Positions 39,437 to 47,916 are shown, counted from the first letter of the stretch. The stretch: 64,000 nt of DNA from Pseudomonadota bacterium (GCA_018241325.1 JAFEEB010000004.1:66503-130502); one strand, 5' to 3'. Made by a program: numbers and translations. The notes: generated by a model not told the origin, from the letters alone.

Positions 39437-39832
39437 ATGCCTCTTGTTCAACACCTCAACTCACCCGGCTTCGCGGCGCTGGGGCTGCCCTTCTCGGAGA
39501 TCGTACGGGTCGACGACACGCTGTACCTGTCGGGCCAGATGGGCACCCTGCCCGGCACGCTGCAACTGGCGCCGGGCGGCATGGCAGCCGAGGCCGAGCA
39601 GGCGCTGCGCAACATCCGCCAGGCGCTCGAGCACCACGGCTTTGCCATGAGCGACGTGGTCAAGTGCACCGTGATGCTGGCCGACATGAACGACTGGCCC
39701 GCCTTCAACACCCTCTACCGGCGCCACTTCAGTGCCCCCTACCCGGCGCGCAGCGCGTTGGGCGGCTGCCAGCTGGCGCTGGGCGGGCGCCTGGAGATCG
39801 AAGCCATGGCCGTCGTCACGGGAGCGCGCTGA
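39437..39832 (+). CDS. RidA-family enamine/imine deaminase
   Basis: 131 aa. Contains LYLSGQMGTLPGT, VVKCTVMLADMNDWPAFNTLYRRHF and the PARSALGGCQLALGGRLEIEAMAV end; the arginine of PARSA is the expected substrate-binding residue, so this is a canonical RidA. It is coupled to the amidase by a one-base overlap (TGATG), suggesting a joint role, for example cleaning up an enamine or acting on an amide-derived product. Confidence 0.85.
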   Translation: MPLVQHLNSPGFAALGLPFSEIVRVDDTLYLSGQMGTLPGTLQLAPGGMAAEAEQALRNIRQALEHHGFAMSDVVKCTVMLADMNDWPAFNTLYRRHFSAPYPARSALGGCQLALGGRLEIEAMAVVTGAR

Positions 39833-41259
39833 TGGGCCTGGGCTTCGACGAATACCGCCGCTTCGACGCGCTCGCGCTGGCGCAGGCCATCCAGCGCGGC
39901 GACCTGTCCAGCCATGAGGTGCTCGACGCCGCACTCGATCGCCTGCACGCCGTCAACCCGCAGGTCAACGCCGTCACGCACCTGAGCGAGGCGGCCATCG
40001 ACGCGGCCCGCCACGCCACCCCTGCCGGGCCGCTGGGCGGCGTGCCCTATTTCATCAAGGACCTGCACGCGCCGGTGCAAGGCATGCCGCTGACGCACGG
40101 CAGCCGACTGTTTGCCGATCAGCGGCTGGACTTCGACAGCGAAACCGTGGCGCGCCTGCGCGGCGCCGGCTTGCGCATCCTGGGCCGCACGGCCACGCCG
40201 GAGTTCGGCATGAGCGCGTCCACCGAGCCGCTGCTCACCGGCCCCACGCGCAACCCCTGGGCGCTGGGGCGCAGCGCCGGCGGCTCCAGCGGCGGCGCGG
40301 CGGCCGCCGTGGCCGCGGGCATCGTGCCGGCGGCCCATGCCACCGACAGCGGTGGCTCCATCCGCATTCCGGCGGCGTGCAACGGGCTGGTCGGGCTCAA
40401 GCCCACGCGCGGCCTGCTGCCCACCGGGCCGCACCGGGGCGAGGCCAGCCACGGCCTGAGCCACGAGCACGCCGTCACGCGCTCGGTGCGCGACTGCGCC
40501 GCGCTGCTGGACGCCACGGCCGGGCCGGACGCCGGCGCCCCCTACTTCACCGCGCACCCGGCCGAGCCCTTTCTGGCGCTCATCGCACGCCCGCCCCGGG
40601 GCTTGCGCATCGCCTTCACCACCGAGACCTTCGCCCAGCGGGCCGTGGACCCGGAATGCCGCGCAGCCGTGCACGCTGCCGTCGCCTGCCTGACCGATCT
40701 GGGCCACGACGTCTTCGAGCAGGCGCCCGCCTTCGACGCTGGCGAGCTGGGCAGCGCCAGCAGCCTGCTGTTGCTGACGGGCCTGGCCGCCCAGGTGCAG
40801 GCGCGCGAAGCGGCGCTGGGCCGCGCGGCGCGCGAGGACGAACTGGAGCCCCTGACCTGGCTGGCCGTGCGCCTGGGCCGAACGGTGAGCGGCGTGGCCT
40901 ATGCCAGCCAATTTGCGCGCATCAACACCCAGGTGCGCCGCATCGGCCGCTTCTTCGAATCGGTGGACGTGCTGGTGACGCCCACCACCGCCACGCCGCC
41001 GCCGGCGCTGGGGGTGTTGTCCACGCAGACGCACACGCTGGAGAGTTTTCAGCAGGCGATGGCGGCCTTTTGCCCGTTCACCGGCGCCTTCAACGCCACC
41101 GGCCAGCCCGCCATCAGCCTGCCGCTGCACTGGACGCCCGAGGGCTTGCCCGTCGGCGTGCAGCTGGTGGGCCGCTTTGCCGACGACGCCACGCTGCTGC
41201 AACTGGCCGCCGACATCGAGCGCGCGATGCCCTGGTTCGACCACGTCGCGCCGCTCTGA
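39832..41259 (+). CDS. amidase-signature family amidase
   Basis: 475 aa. Ser-cisSer-Lys triad: Lys in [10 protein letters not shown], the glycine-serine stretch [10 protein letters not shown] and the nucleophile segment [15 protein letters not shown]. The [18 protein letters not shown] block is diagnostic for the family. It hydrolyses an aliphatic or aromatic amide; no GatB/GatC partners are near, so it is not the glutamyl-tRNA amidotransferase subunit. Coupled to the RidA gene in front and followed by a terminator. Confidence 0.87.
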   Translation: MGLGFDEYRRFDALALAQAIQRGDLSSHEVLDAALDRLHAVNPQVNAVTHLSEAAIDAARHATPAGPLGGVPYFIKDLHAPVQGMPLTHGSRLFADQRLDFDSETVARLRGAGLRILGRTATPEFGMSASTEPLLTGPTRNPWALGRSAGGSSGGAAAAVAAGIVPAAHATDSGGSIRIPAACNGLVGLKPTRGLLPTGPHRGEASHGLSHEHAVTRSVRDCAALLDATAGPDAGAPYFTAHPAEPFLALIARPPRGLRIAFTTETFAQRAVDPECRAAVHAAVACLTDLGHDVFEQAPAFDAGELGSASSLLLLTGLAAQVQAREAALGRAAREDELEPLTWLAVRLGRTVSGVAYASQFARINTQVRRIGRFFESVDVLVTPTTATPPPALGVLSTQTHTLESFQQAMAAFCPFTGAFNATGQPAISLPLHWTPEGLPVGVQLVGRFADDATLLQLAADIERAMPWFDHVAPL

Positions 41260-41290
41260 GGCCGGCCAGCGCGCATGATGCGCGCCGCCG

Positions 41291-41315
41291 GCCGCGCGGT
41301 CATGGCGCGGCTTTT
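41291..41315 (+). terminator. intrinsic terminator after the amidase
   Basis: GCCGCGC, loop GGTCATG, GCGCGGC followed by TTTT. A second, longer inverted repeat (GGCCGGC ... GCCGGCC, 41260-41293) overlaps its left arm, so two alternative hairpins are possible. It separates the amidase from the convergent serine hydrolase. Confidence 0.7.
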
Positions 41316-41330
41316 GTGTCGGGACGCGCC

Positions 41331-42539
41331 TTACCGCCCCGCGGCCTCGGCATCGACGGCCTGCTGCACCGCCTGGTAAAACGCCTCGCGCGCCGCCGAC
41401 TGCGGGTTGCCCGCCGCGCCCGCCTTGTCCCAGTCGGAATTGGTCACGATGACGAGCTGGCGCTTGGGGTCGATGAAGATGCCCTGGCCGAAGATGCCGC
41501 GCGCGGCCACGCTGCCGTCGTCATAGGTCCACCACTGATAGCCGTAGCCGCGGCCGGGCGTGCCGATGTCGGCCTGCTTGTGCGTGGCCTCGTGCAGCCA
41601 GCCTTCGGGCACCAGCGGCTCGCCGCCCACCTTGGCGCCCTCCAGAATGAACTGGCCAAAGCGCGCGTAGTCGCGCGGCGTGGCCTGCAGGCAGCAGCCG
41701 CTGATTTCCTTGCCGGTCTTGGACAGCAGCCAGGTGGCCTCTTGCTCCATGCCCACGGGCTGCCAGATTTTTTCTTGCAGGTATTCGGCCAAGGGTTTCT
41801 TGATGGCGGCCATCAGCATCACGCCCACCAGGTTGGTCTCGCCGGTGCTGTAGTTCCATCGCGTGCCGGCCGGCACCGCGCGCGGCAGCTTGCGCATGTA
41901 GCTCACCAGCGCGTCCACGCCGGGCTCGGGCACGTGGTTGTTGAAGCGCGCCACGTCGGACTTGGGATCGCCATAGTCCTCGTTCCAGGCCACGCCTGAG
42001 GTCATGGTCAGCAGCTGGCGCACGCTCACGTCGTCGTAGGCCGAGCCCTTCATGTCGGGCAGGTAGTCGCTCACCTTGTCGTCCATGCTCTTGATCAGGC
42101 CGTCCTTGAGCGCCGCGCCGACCAGGGTGGAGGTGAAGGACTTGGCCACCGAAAAGCTGGTCCAGCGCCCGCTGCCGTCAAAACCCAGGCCATAGCGCTC
42201 CAGCCGCAGCTTGCCGCCTTGCACGATCAGCAGCGCCGCGCCGTGCTGGCCGGTCAGGTAGGCGTCCACGTCCACCGCCAGCTTGAGCGGCGCGCCCTCG
42301 GGCAGCGGCCGCGGCGAGGGCCCGGGCTGCGCGGTGTGCCACTTGGCCAGCAGCGGGATGCGGTCCATGGCGCGAAAGGCCGCATCGCGCTGCGACTGGC
42401 TCCAGAACAGGATGTTGCGGTTGGTCGGCACGGTGGCCAGCAGGCCGCGCGTTTCCTTGTCCAGGCTGAACCAGCCGGCGACGGCGGCCACGACCAGAAC
42501 CGCCAGCGTGCCGAGGGTGATCTTCTTCCAGGTTTTCAA
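41331..42539 (-). CDS. class C beta-lactamase-type serine hydrolase, membrane-anchored
   Basis: 402 aa from a TTG start at 42539, chosen because GGAGCA lies upstream at proper spacing and no ATG exists before the membrane anchor. An N-terminal hydrophobic helix (ITLGTLAVLVVAAVAGWF) anchors it. SVAKS gives the S-x-x-K nucleophile motif and YSTGETN the Tyr. It resembles 6-aminohexanoate-dimer hydrolase/esterase relatives more than resistance enzymes. Convergent with the amidase. Confidence 0.78.
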   Translation of the reverse strand: MKTWKKITLGTLAVLVVAAVAGWFSLDKETRGLLATVPTNRNILFWSQSQRDAAFRAMDRIPLLAKWHTAQPGPSPRPLPEGAPLKLAVDVDAYLTGQHGAALLIVQGGKLRLERYGLGFDGSGRWTSFSVAKSFTSTLVGAALKDGLIKSMDDKVSDYLPDMKGSAYDDVSVRQLLTMTSGVAWNEDYGDPKSDVARFNNHVPEPGVDALVSYMRKLPRAVPAGTRWNYSTGETNLVGVMLMAAIKKPLAEYLQEKIWQPVGMEQEATWLLSKTGKEISGCCLQATPRDYARFGQFILEGAKVGGEPLVPEGWLHEATHKQADIGTPGRGYGYQWWTYDDGSVAARGIFGQGIFIDPKRQLVIVTNSDWDKAGAAGNPQSAAREAFYQAVQQAVDAEAAGR

Positions 42540-42574
42540 GCGCGTGCTCCTTGTTGACTTGCGGATGTTAGAAG

Positions 42575-42688
42575 AAACAGCCGGACGCAGAGGACGCAAA
42601 GATGACGCAGAAGGCGCAAAAAAAGAAAATTCAAATGGATTCCTTTTGCGTCCTTTGCGAATCCTTTGCGTCCTCTGCGTCCGGTTTT
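42575..42688. repeat. 114-base imperfect hairpin repeat
   Basis: Left arm AAACAGCCGGACGCAGAGGA plus CGCAAAGAT (42575-42603) pairs with the right arm ending CTCTGCGTCCGGTTTT (42661-42688); inner arms GACGCAGAAGGCGCAAAA and TTTTGCGTCCTTTGCG extend it. The loop is AT-rich. It lies 16 bases beyond the cobT stop and just upstream of the serine hydrolase, and may end the cobT transcript. Confidence 0.7.
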
Positions 42689-42703
42689 CTGGCTCCCAAA
42701 TTT

Positions 42704-43744
42704 TCAGGACTTGTCCGACACGCCCGCCGACTCGAAGCTGGCCATCTCGTTCAGGATGGTGCAAGCCGACACCAGCAGCGGCCAGGCCAGCGCGGCGCCG
42801 CTGCCTTCGCCCACGCGCAGCGCCACGTCGATCAAGGGGCGGGCACCCAGCAGCTCCAGCAGGCGCGCATGGCCGCGCTCGTCGGAGCGGTGCGCGAATA
42901 CGCAGCGCTGCAGCACATGGGGCGCCAGCTTGCTTGCCACCAGCACGGCGGCGCTGGCGATGAAGCCATCGACCACGATCACGCGCCGCTCGGCCGCCGC
43001 CTGCAACACGCTGCCCACCATGGTGGCGATCTCGAAGCCGCCCAGCGCGGCCAGCACCGCCAGCGGCTCGCTCGCGCCGGCATTGGCCGCCAACGCCTGG
43101 CGCAGCACGGCGGTCTTGCGCGCGATTCCGGCGGCGTCGAGCCCGGTGCCCGCGCCCGTCACTTCGGCCACGTCGATGTCCGCCAGCCGCGCCACCAGCA
43201 GCGCGGCGGCGCTGGTGTTGCCGATGCCCATTTCGCCCAGCAGCAGCGCGTTGCCGGGCAAGGCGCGCACGATGTCCGCGCCGTTTTGCAGCGCCTGCGC
43301 GCACTGCGCGGCCGTCATCGCGGGGCCGCTGGCACTGTCTTGCGTGCCGGGCGCGATCTTGCGGACGATCAAGCCCGGCGCCGGATCAAAGTCGTGCCGC
43401 ACGCCGCAGTCCACCACCTGCATCGCGATGCCATGCTGGCGCGCCAGCACGCTGACCAGCGCGCCACCGGCCAGAAAGTTGCCCACCATCTGCCAGGTCA
43501 CGTCGCTGGGATAGGCCGACACCCCGCGCGCGGCGATGCCGTGGTCGGCCGCAAACACCAGCAGCTGCGGCTGCGCCAGGCGCGGCGCGGTGGTGCCCAG
43601 GATCAGCCCGAGCTGCTGCGCCAGCGCGGCCATGCGGCCCAGCGCACCCTGGGGCACGGTCTTGCGGTCGATCTTGTGGCGCAGCGCGGCCGCCCGTGCG
43701 GCATCATGCAAGTCCTCGATGTGGGGAATGGAAGGCAGGCTCAT
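42704..43744 (-). CDS. cobT: nicotinate-nucleotide-dimethylbenzimidazole phosphoribosyltransferase
   Basis: 346 aa. FAADHGIAARGVSAYP, NFLAGGALVSVLARQHG, EMGIGNTSAAALL and VTGAGTGLD are the conserved CobT blocks, with a C-terminal catalytic glutamate expected in VASKLAPHV...-type tail. It makes alpha-ribazole-5'-phosphate from DMB and NaMN, the substrate that CobC and CobS use. Its ATG lies back-to-back with the ATG of the methyltransferase gene (CATATG), with zero bases between. Confidence 0.92.
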   Translation of the reverse strand: MSLPSIPHIEDLHDAARAAALRHKIDRKTVPQGALGRMAALAQQLGLILGTTAPRLAQPQLLVFAADHGIAARGVSAYPSDVTWQMVGNFLAGGALVSVLARQHGIAMQVVDCGVRHDFDPAPGLIVRKIAPGTQDSASGPAMTAAQCAQALQNGADIVRALPGNALLLGEMGIGNTSAAALLVARLADIDVAEVTGAGTGLDAAGIARKTAVLRQALAANAGASEPLAVLAALGGFEIATMVGSVLQAAAERRVIVVDGFIASAAVLVASKLAPHVLQRCVFAHRSDERGHARLLELLGARPLIDVALRVGEGSGAALAWPLLVSACTILNEMASFESAGVSDKS

Positions 43745-44515
43745 ATGTCCGATTCAGTTCACGCCGCCGCGCGGCAAGGGTTTGAAAAACAGGCCGCCGC
43801 CTACGCGCGCGGGCGGCCCGACTATCCGGGCGCGCTCGGCGGCTGGCTGCGCGATGCGCTGGGCCTGGGCCCCGGGCGCGTGGTGGCCGACGTGGGCGCG
43901 GGCACCGGCAAGTTCACGCCGCTGCTGGCCGCCACGGGCGCCGACGTGATTGCCGTGGAGCCGGTGGACGCCATGCGCGCCCAGATCACCGCCACGCAGC
44001 CCGCCGTGCGCGCCCTGCCCGGCACGGCCGATGCGCTGCCGCTGGCCGATGCGGCGCTGGACGCCATCGTCTGCGCGCAGGCTTTTCACTGGTTTGCCAC
44101 GCGCGCCGCGCTGGATGAATTTGCGCGCGTGCTCAAGGCCGGCGGACGCCTGGGCCTGGTGTGGAACGTGCGCGACGAGTCGGTGGACTGGGTGGCCGAG
44201 CTGACGCGCATCGTCATCCCGCACGAGGGCGATGCACCCCGCTTTTACAAGGGCAGCTGGCGCCAGGCGTTTCCGCACGCCGCCTTCAGGCCCTTGCACG
44301 AAAGCGTGTTCGAATACGTGCATGAGGGCCCGCCGCAGCAGGTCATCGTCGATCGCTTCATGTCGGTCAGCTTCATCGCCGCACTGCCGGCTGACGAGCA
44401 AGCCGGTGTGCGCGCGCAGATCGAGGACCTGATCACCACGCATCCCGCGCTGCGCGGGCGGGAGATGCTCCGGTTTCCGTATCACACGCGGGCGTTCGTG
44501 GCCGTGCGTCATTGA
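43745..44515 (+). CDS. class I SAM-dependent methyltransferase
   Basis: 256 aa. Rossmann methyltransferase with VVADVGAGTGKFTPLLAATG (motif I), VIAVEPVDAMRA (motif II acidic residue) and DAIVCAQAFHWFATRAAL (motif IV/post). Close in pattern to the UbiE/Trans-aconitate-type group often found beside cobalamin genes, but its substrate is unknown and it need not be in cobalamin synthesis. Its start touches that of cobT and its end overlaps cobQ by 7 bases on the opposite strand. Confidence 0.8.
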   Translation: MSDSVHAAARQGFEKQAAAYARGRPDYPGALGGWLRDALGLGPGRVVADVGAGTGKFTPLLAATGADVIAVEPVDAMRAQITATQPAVRALPGTADALPLADAALDAIVCAQAFHWFATRAALDEFARVLKAGGRLGLVWNVRDESVDWVAELTRIVIPHEGDAPRFYKGSWRQAFPHAAFRPLHESVFEYVHEGPPQQVIVDRFMSVSFIAALPADEQAGVRAQIEDLITTHPALRGREMLRFPYHTRAFVAVRH

Positions 44516-46644
44516 ATCAGCGCCGCCAGCACGCCGGGCTCAAAAGCGCGCTCGATCGCATCGGCCAGGCCGTCGAACACCGCGCCCAGCGAGGGCGCGC
44601 CCGCGCCAAACAGCGCCCGCAGCACGGCCGCATCCTCGAACAAGCCGTGCAGGTAAACGCCCAGCACGTTGCCTGCAAGGTTCTGCCAGGCCAGGCCCGC
44701 CATCACCTCGCGCGCCACGTCGCCCTGGGCCGCCATGGCCGGATGCTGGGCGGTGCGACCGCTGTGGATTTCGTAGCCCGACACCGGCACGCTGGCCAGT
44801 GCCGACCACGGGCCGATCACATCGCCAAAAGACCGCGTTGCGTGGCGCACCGTCTTGTCGGGCTCGAAGCGGGTCACCAGAGGCAGCAAGCCCAGGCCCG
44901 GCCCATTGCCCTCGGGCTCGACGCCGTGCAAATCGATCAGCGCCTCGCCCAGCATCTGCAAGCCGCCGCAAATGCCCAGCACGCGCCCACCCTGCGCGGC
45001 GTGCGCGGCAATGGCCGCATCCAGCCGCTGCGCGCGCAGCCAGGCCAGGTCGGCCGCGGTGGCCTTGCTGCCGGGCAGGATGATCCAGTCGGCGCCCGCC
45101 AGCACAGCCGGGTGGCGCGCCCAGGTGAGCGACACGCCGGGCACGTTCTTCAGCGGCTGGAATTCGTCCAGGTTGCTGATGCGGGGGTAGGCGACGATGG
45201 CCACGCGGGTGGGCTTGCTCCCTCCCCCGCTGGGGGAGAGTTGGGGTGGGGGCGCGGCGGTGGCAGTGGCAGTGGGCTCTGCGGTCGCGAGCCCCCATCC
45301 CGGCCTTCCCCCAGTGGAGGAAGGAGCAAGACCCTCACCCCGGCCCTCTCCCGCAAGCGGGAGAGGGGGCAAAACCGCGTCGGGGTGAGCCGGCTCCGGT
45401 CTTGCCCTCTCGCCCCTCTGGGGAGAGGTTTGGGGTGAGGCGCACGATGCGCGTCGCGCAGCGGCCTGTTCGCTCTGGGGAGAGGTTTGGAGTGAGGCGC
45501 ACGATGCGCGTCGCGCAGCGGCCTGTTCGCTCCTTCTCCCGCTTGCGGGAGAAGGTTGGGCTGAAGCGCACGATGCGTTTCGCGCAGCGGACTGTTCGCT
45601 TCCTCTCCCGCTTGCGGGAGAGGGTTGGGGTGAGGCGCACGATGCGTTTCGCGCAGCGGACTGTTCGCTCCCTCTCCCGCTTGCGGGAGAGGGTTGGGGT
45701 GAGGGTACTGCGCCCCCATCGTCAAACACCCCATCCTCCTCCGGCAAGCCATGGCCAAAACGCATCGGCACCACGGCCACCGTGGGCACGCCGGTGAGTT
45801 GCTGCAACTGCTCGGGCGCCGGCGCCAGCAGGCTGGCATCGCCACGAAACTTGTTCAGCACAAAGCCGCGGATGCGCGCGCGATCGGCCTCGGGCAGCAG
45901 CGCCCAGGTGCCGTACAGGTGGGCAAAGGCGCCGCCGCGGTCGATGTCGGTCACCAGCAGGCAGCGCGCATCGGCGTGGCGCGCCACGCGCAGGTTCACC
46001 ACATCGCTGGCCATCAGGTTGATCTCGGCCGGCGAGCCCGCGCCCTCGATCACCACCACGTCGTTTTCGGCGCGCAGCGCGTCCAGCGCGGCGGCGATCT
46101 GCGGCCACACGCGCTCGCTGCGCCCGCGCCAGGGCAGCGCCGTCAGCTCGCGGCTGACCTGTCCCAGCAGCACCACCTGGCTGTGCGTGTCGGCCTCGGG
46201 CTTGAGCAGCAGCGGGTTCATGCGCACGTCCGGCACGGCGCGCGCGGCCAGGGCCTGGAAGTATTGGGCCGAGCCGATTTCACCGCCGGGGAACGGGCCC
46301 CCACGCTCCCCTGCTGCGCATGGTGCGCTGCCCCCCGAGGGGGCCACACCCCGCCTTGGGGGCGGCCTGGCGGCGGGGTGGCCACTGCCCTCACCCCAAC
46401 CCTCTCCCGCATGCGGGAGAGGGGGTCGGTCGGCGCCGGTGTTTGCTCCCTCGCCCCTCTGGGGAGAGGGCTGGGGTGAGGGGCCGGCGCCCGCCACCAC
46501 CCTTGCGTTGTTGCTCATGTTCTGCGCCTTGAACGGCGCCACGCGCAAGCCCATGTTGGCGTAGTGCCGGCACAGCGCCGTAGCGATCCAGCTTTTGCCG
46601 GCGCCGCTGCTGGTGCCCAGCACCATCACGCACACGGCCGTCAT
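44509..46644 (-). CDS. cobQ: cobyric acid synthase with two repeat-derived insertions
   Basis: 711 aa against about 480-490 for typical CobQ. P-loop VLGTSSGAGKS at the N-terminus, then FKAQNMSNN, GGEIGSAQ, MNPLLLKPE and the C-terminal class I glutamine amidotransferase domain with ILPGSKAT and the catalytic Cys in GICGGLQMLGEA, plus YLHGLFED. It amidates four side chains of adenosylcobyrinic acid diamide. The extra length is two proline/serine/arginine-rich blocks: about residues 52-119, between NNARVV and GGEIG, and about 312-478, between the synthetase and amidotransferase halves. The frame is open through both. Whether the protein works is untested. Confidence 0.88.
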   Translation of the reverse strand: MTAVCVMVLGTSSGAGKSWIATALCRHYANMGLRVAPFKAQNMSNNARVVAGAGPSPQPSPQRGEGANTGADRPPLPHAGEGWGEGSGHPAARPPPRRGVAPSGGSAPCAAGERGGPFPGGEIGSAQYFQALAARAVPDVRMNPLLLKPEADTHSQVVLLGQVSRELTALPWRGRSERVWPQIAAALDALRAENDVVVIEGAGSPAEINLMASDVVNLRVARHADARCLLVTDIDRGGAFAHLYGTWALLPEADRARIRGFVLNKFRGDASLLAPAPEQLQQLTGVPTVAVVPMRFGHGLPEEDGVFDDGGAVPSPQPSPASGRGSEQSAARNASCASPQPSPASGRGSEQSAARNASCASAQPSPASGRRSEQAAARRASCASLQTSPQSEQAAARRASCASPQTSPQRGERARPEPAHPDAVLPPLPLAGEGRGEGLAPSSTGGRPGWGLATAEPTATATAAPPPQLSPSGGGSKPTRVAIVAYPRISNLDEFQPLKNVPGVSLTWARHPAVLAGADWIILPGSKATAADLAWLRAQRLDAAIAAHAAQGGRVLGICGGLQMLGEALIDLHGVEPEGNGPGLGLLPLVTRFEPDKTVRHATRSFGDVIGPWSALASVPVSGYEIHSGRTAQHPAMAAQGDVAREVMAGLAWQNLAGNVLGVYLHGLFEDAAVLRALFGAGAPSLGAVFDGLADAIERAFEPGVLAALIQ
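45209..45712. repeat. large repeat insertion in cobQ with tandem units
   Basis: Four units beginning GCGCACGATGCG start at about 45440, 45496, 45566 and 45634 (period 56-70 bases); each continues CGCGCAGCGG then CTGTTCGCT, and most end with the palindrome CTCTCCCGCTTGCGGGAGAG. The left part carries further related palindromes. It translates to PSPASGRGSEQ-type repeats, encoded on the minus strand. Confidence 0.85.
46289..46492. repeat. second repeat insertion in cobQ, near its 5' end
   Basis: Contains CCAACCCTCTCCCGCATGCG and CCTCGCCCCTCTGGGGAGAG palindromes (46391-46471) from the same family as in mutS, plus GCCCCCCGAGGGGGCC at 46331-46346 from the other family. It adds about 68 residues immediately after the glutamine/Mg-binding NMSNN motif. 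Confidence 0.8.
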
Positions 46645-47666
46645 GCGCGGGCCTTCGGCGTATGCAGCGCGTGCATCAGCGCGTCTTGCGTGGCCGGTGG
46701 CGCCACGGCCATGCGCACATGGCCAGGCAGGCCGAAGCTGGCGCCATCGCGCAGCTTGATGCCATGCCGGCGCAGGGCGGACAGCACGTTTTGCAGATCA
46801 AATGGGCCGCCAGCGCCCACCCCATCGGCGCGAGAAGCTACGAAAAAATGAGCGTCGCTGGGCTCCACCTGCCAACCCGCATGGCGCAGCGCATCGACCT
46901 GGCGCGCCTTCCAGCCGCGCAGCGTGGCGCGGCAGGCGTACAGCCAGTCCTGGCAATCCGTCGTGGCCCAGCATTGCAGCAACGCCACGCCATGCGCGCC
47001 CAGCGGCCACGACGGCGCCAGCACCTGCACGCGCGCCCGCAGCGCGGGCGGCGCGTCGGCCGGTGCCACGGCATAGGCCGCGCGCACCCCCGTCAGGCCC
47101 AGCGCCTTGTTGGGAGTGATGAGGCGCCACACGCGCTCCAGCGCCGCGCCCTCCAGGCTGGGCGCGCCGTGCAGGCGCAGCGGCGCGTAGGCCTCGTCCA
47201 GCACCAGCGTTTGCCCGCAGTGCAAGGCCGCCACCCACTCGGCCAGATCGGGCTGGGGCTGGCCCAACGGGCTGGAGGGCTCGCAGGCCCACAACAGCGC
47301 CGCTTGCGCCGCATCGGGCGTGATCACCAGGCCCGCCGCTTGCGCCGCGCGGGCGTAGTCGCCGTAGGCGTGCGCGGGTTGAGTCATGGCCGCGCCGGGC
47401 CCCGCCGTGAGCGCCACCGCCACGCTGATGCGCTGGATGAACTCGCTGGCGCTGGCGGCCAGCACGATGCGCGCCGGCACCACGCCGTGCCAGGCCGCCA
47501 GCTGGCGCGTGAGGGCGGTGTAGGCGGGGTCGGGGTAGTGGCGCGCGTCGGCCGTGCGCAGCGCGTGCAGCGCGGGCGGCCAAGGCCCGCAGGCGTTGCC
47601 GTTGCTGGACAAATCGTGTGCCGGCACGCCCTCGGCGTCGGGGCCGCCGTGAACGCTGCTCAGCAT
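46641..47666 (-). CDS. cobD: L-threonine-O-3-phosphate decarboxylase (aminotransferase fold)
   Basis: 341 aa. PLP-dependent class I/II aminotransferase fold. LSSNGNACGPWP at the N-terminus, VLDEAYAPLRL (PLP-contacting D and Y) and the PLP lysine in TPNKALGLTGVRAAY mark CobD/CobC-type enzymes. It produces (R)-1-aminopropan-2-ol phosphate, the linker of the nucleotide loop. It overlaps cobQ by 4 bases and is followed upstream by cbiB after a repeat-filled gap. Named cobD after the Salmonella scheme; in Pseudomonas nomenclature this is cobC. Confidence 0.85.
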   Translation of the reverse strand: MLSSVHGGPDAEGVPAHDLSSNGNACGPWPPALHALRTADARHYPDPAYTALTRQLAAWHGVVPARIVLAASASEFIQRISVAVALTAGPGAAMTQPAHAYGDYARAAQAAGLVITPDAAQAALLWACEPSSPLGQPQPDLAEWVAALHCGQTLVLDEAYAPLRLHGAPSLEGAALERVWRLITPNKALGLTGVRAAYAVAPADAPPALRARVQVLAPSWPLGAHGVALLQCWATTDCQDWLYACRATLRGWKARQVDALRHAGWQVEPSDAHFFVASRADGVGAGGPFDLQNVLSALRRHGIKLRDGASFGLPGHVRMAVAPPATQDALMHALHTPKARA

Positions 47667-47670
47667 GGGA

Positions 47671-47720
47671 TTACTTCACATTTCATAGCTTTCTGCGCTT
47701 GCTGGATGAGCTCAAGCGGG
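47671..47720 (+). repeat. dispersed AGCTTnCTGCGCTTG repeat, intergenic copy
   Basis: CATAGCTTTCTGCGCTTGCT followed by GGATGAGCTCAAGCGGG matches the family in mutS, cobS and at 60830. It lies at the 5' side of cobD, between it and cbiB. Confidence 0.5.
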
Positions 47721-47772
47721 CAATTGTGCATTTATTTCAGCTGTTTCAAAGCGCTGCCGACGACCCGCAGCA

Positions 47773-47916
47773 GATGAAGCGAAAAGAGTCCAAAGGCCGC
47801 GGAGCAGGCCAAGCCGGCGATCGCCGTGGCCGGGGTCTCCCCGGTCACTGGCGATGCCCCCTGCAAGGGGGTTGGCGGAACATCGCGCAGCGAGTGGAGA
47901 CTGGGGTTGTGACATT
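47773..47916 (+). repeat. dispersed repeat, short copy (family also at 11.8 kb)
   Basis: Shares CGGCGATCGCCGTGGCCGG, CGGTCAC-GGCGA and ACATCGCGCAGCGAGTGGAG with the complement of 11770-12010, but lacks about 100 inner bases. Read on the plus strand from 47789 it gives a peptide with QAKPAIAVAGVSPVTGDAP, ending at a TGA near 47910. The gap 47667-47916 is thus filled by two repeats and holds no gene with recognisable homology. Confidence 0.6.

Noticed and set aside
45440-45712. CRISPR-like periodic repeats
   Set aside because: Units vary in length and the intervening sequence is itself repeated and palindromic, not unique spacers; no cas genes are near, and the array is inside the open frame of cobQ.
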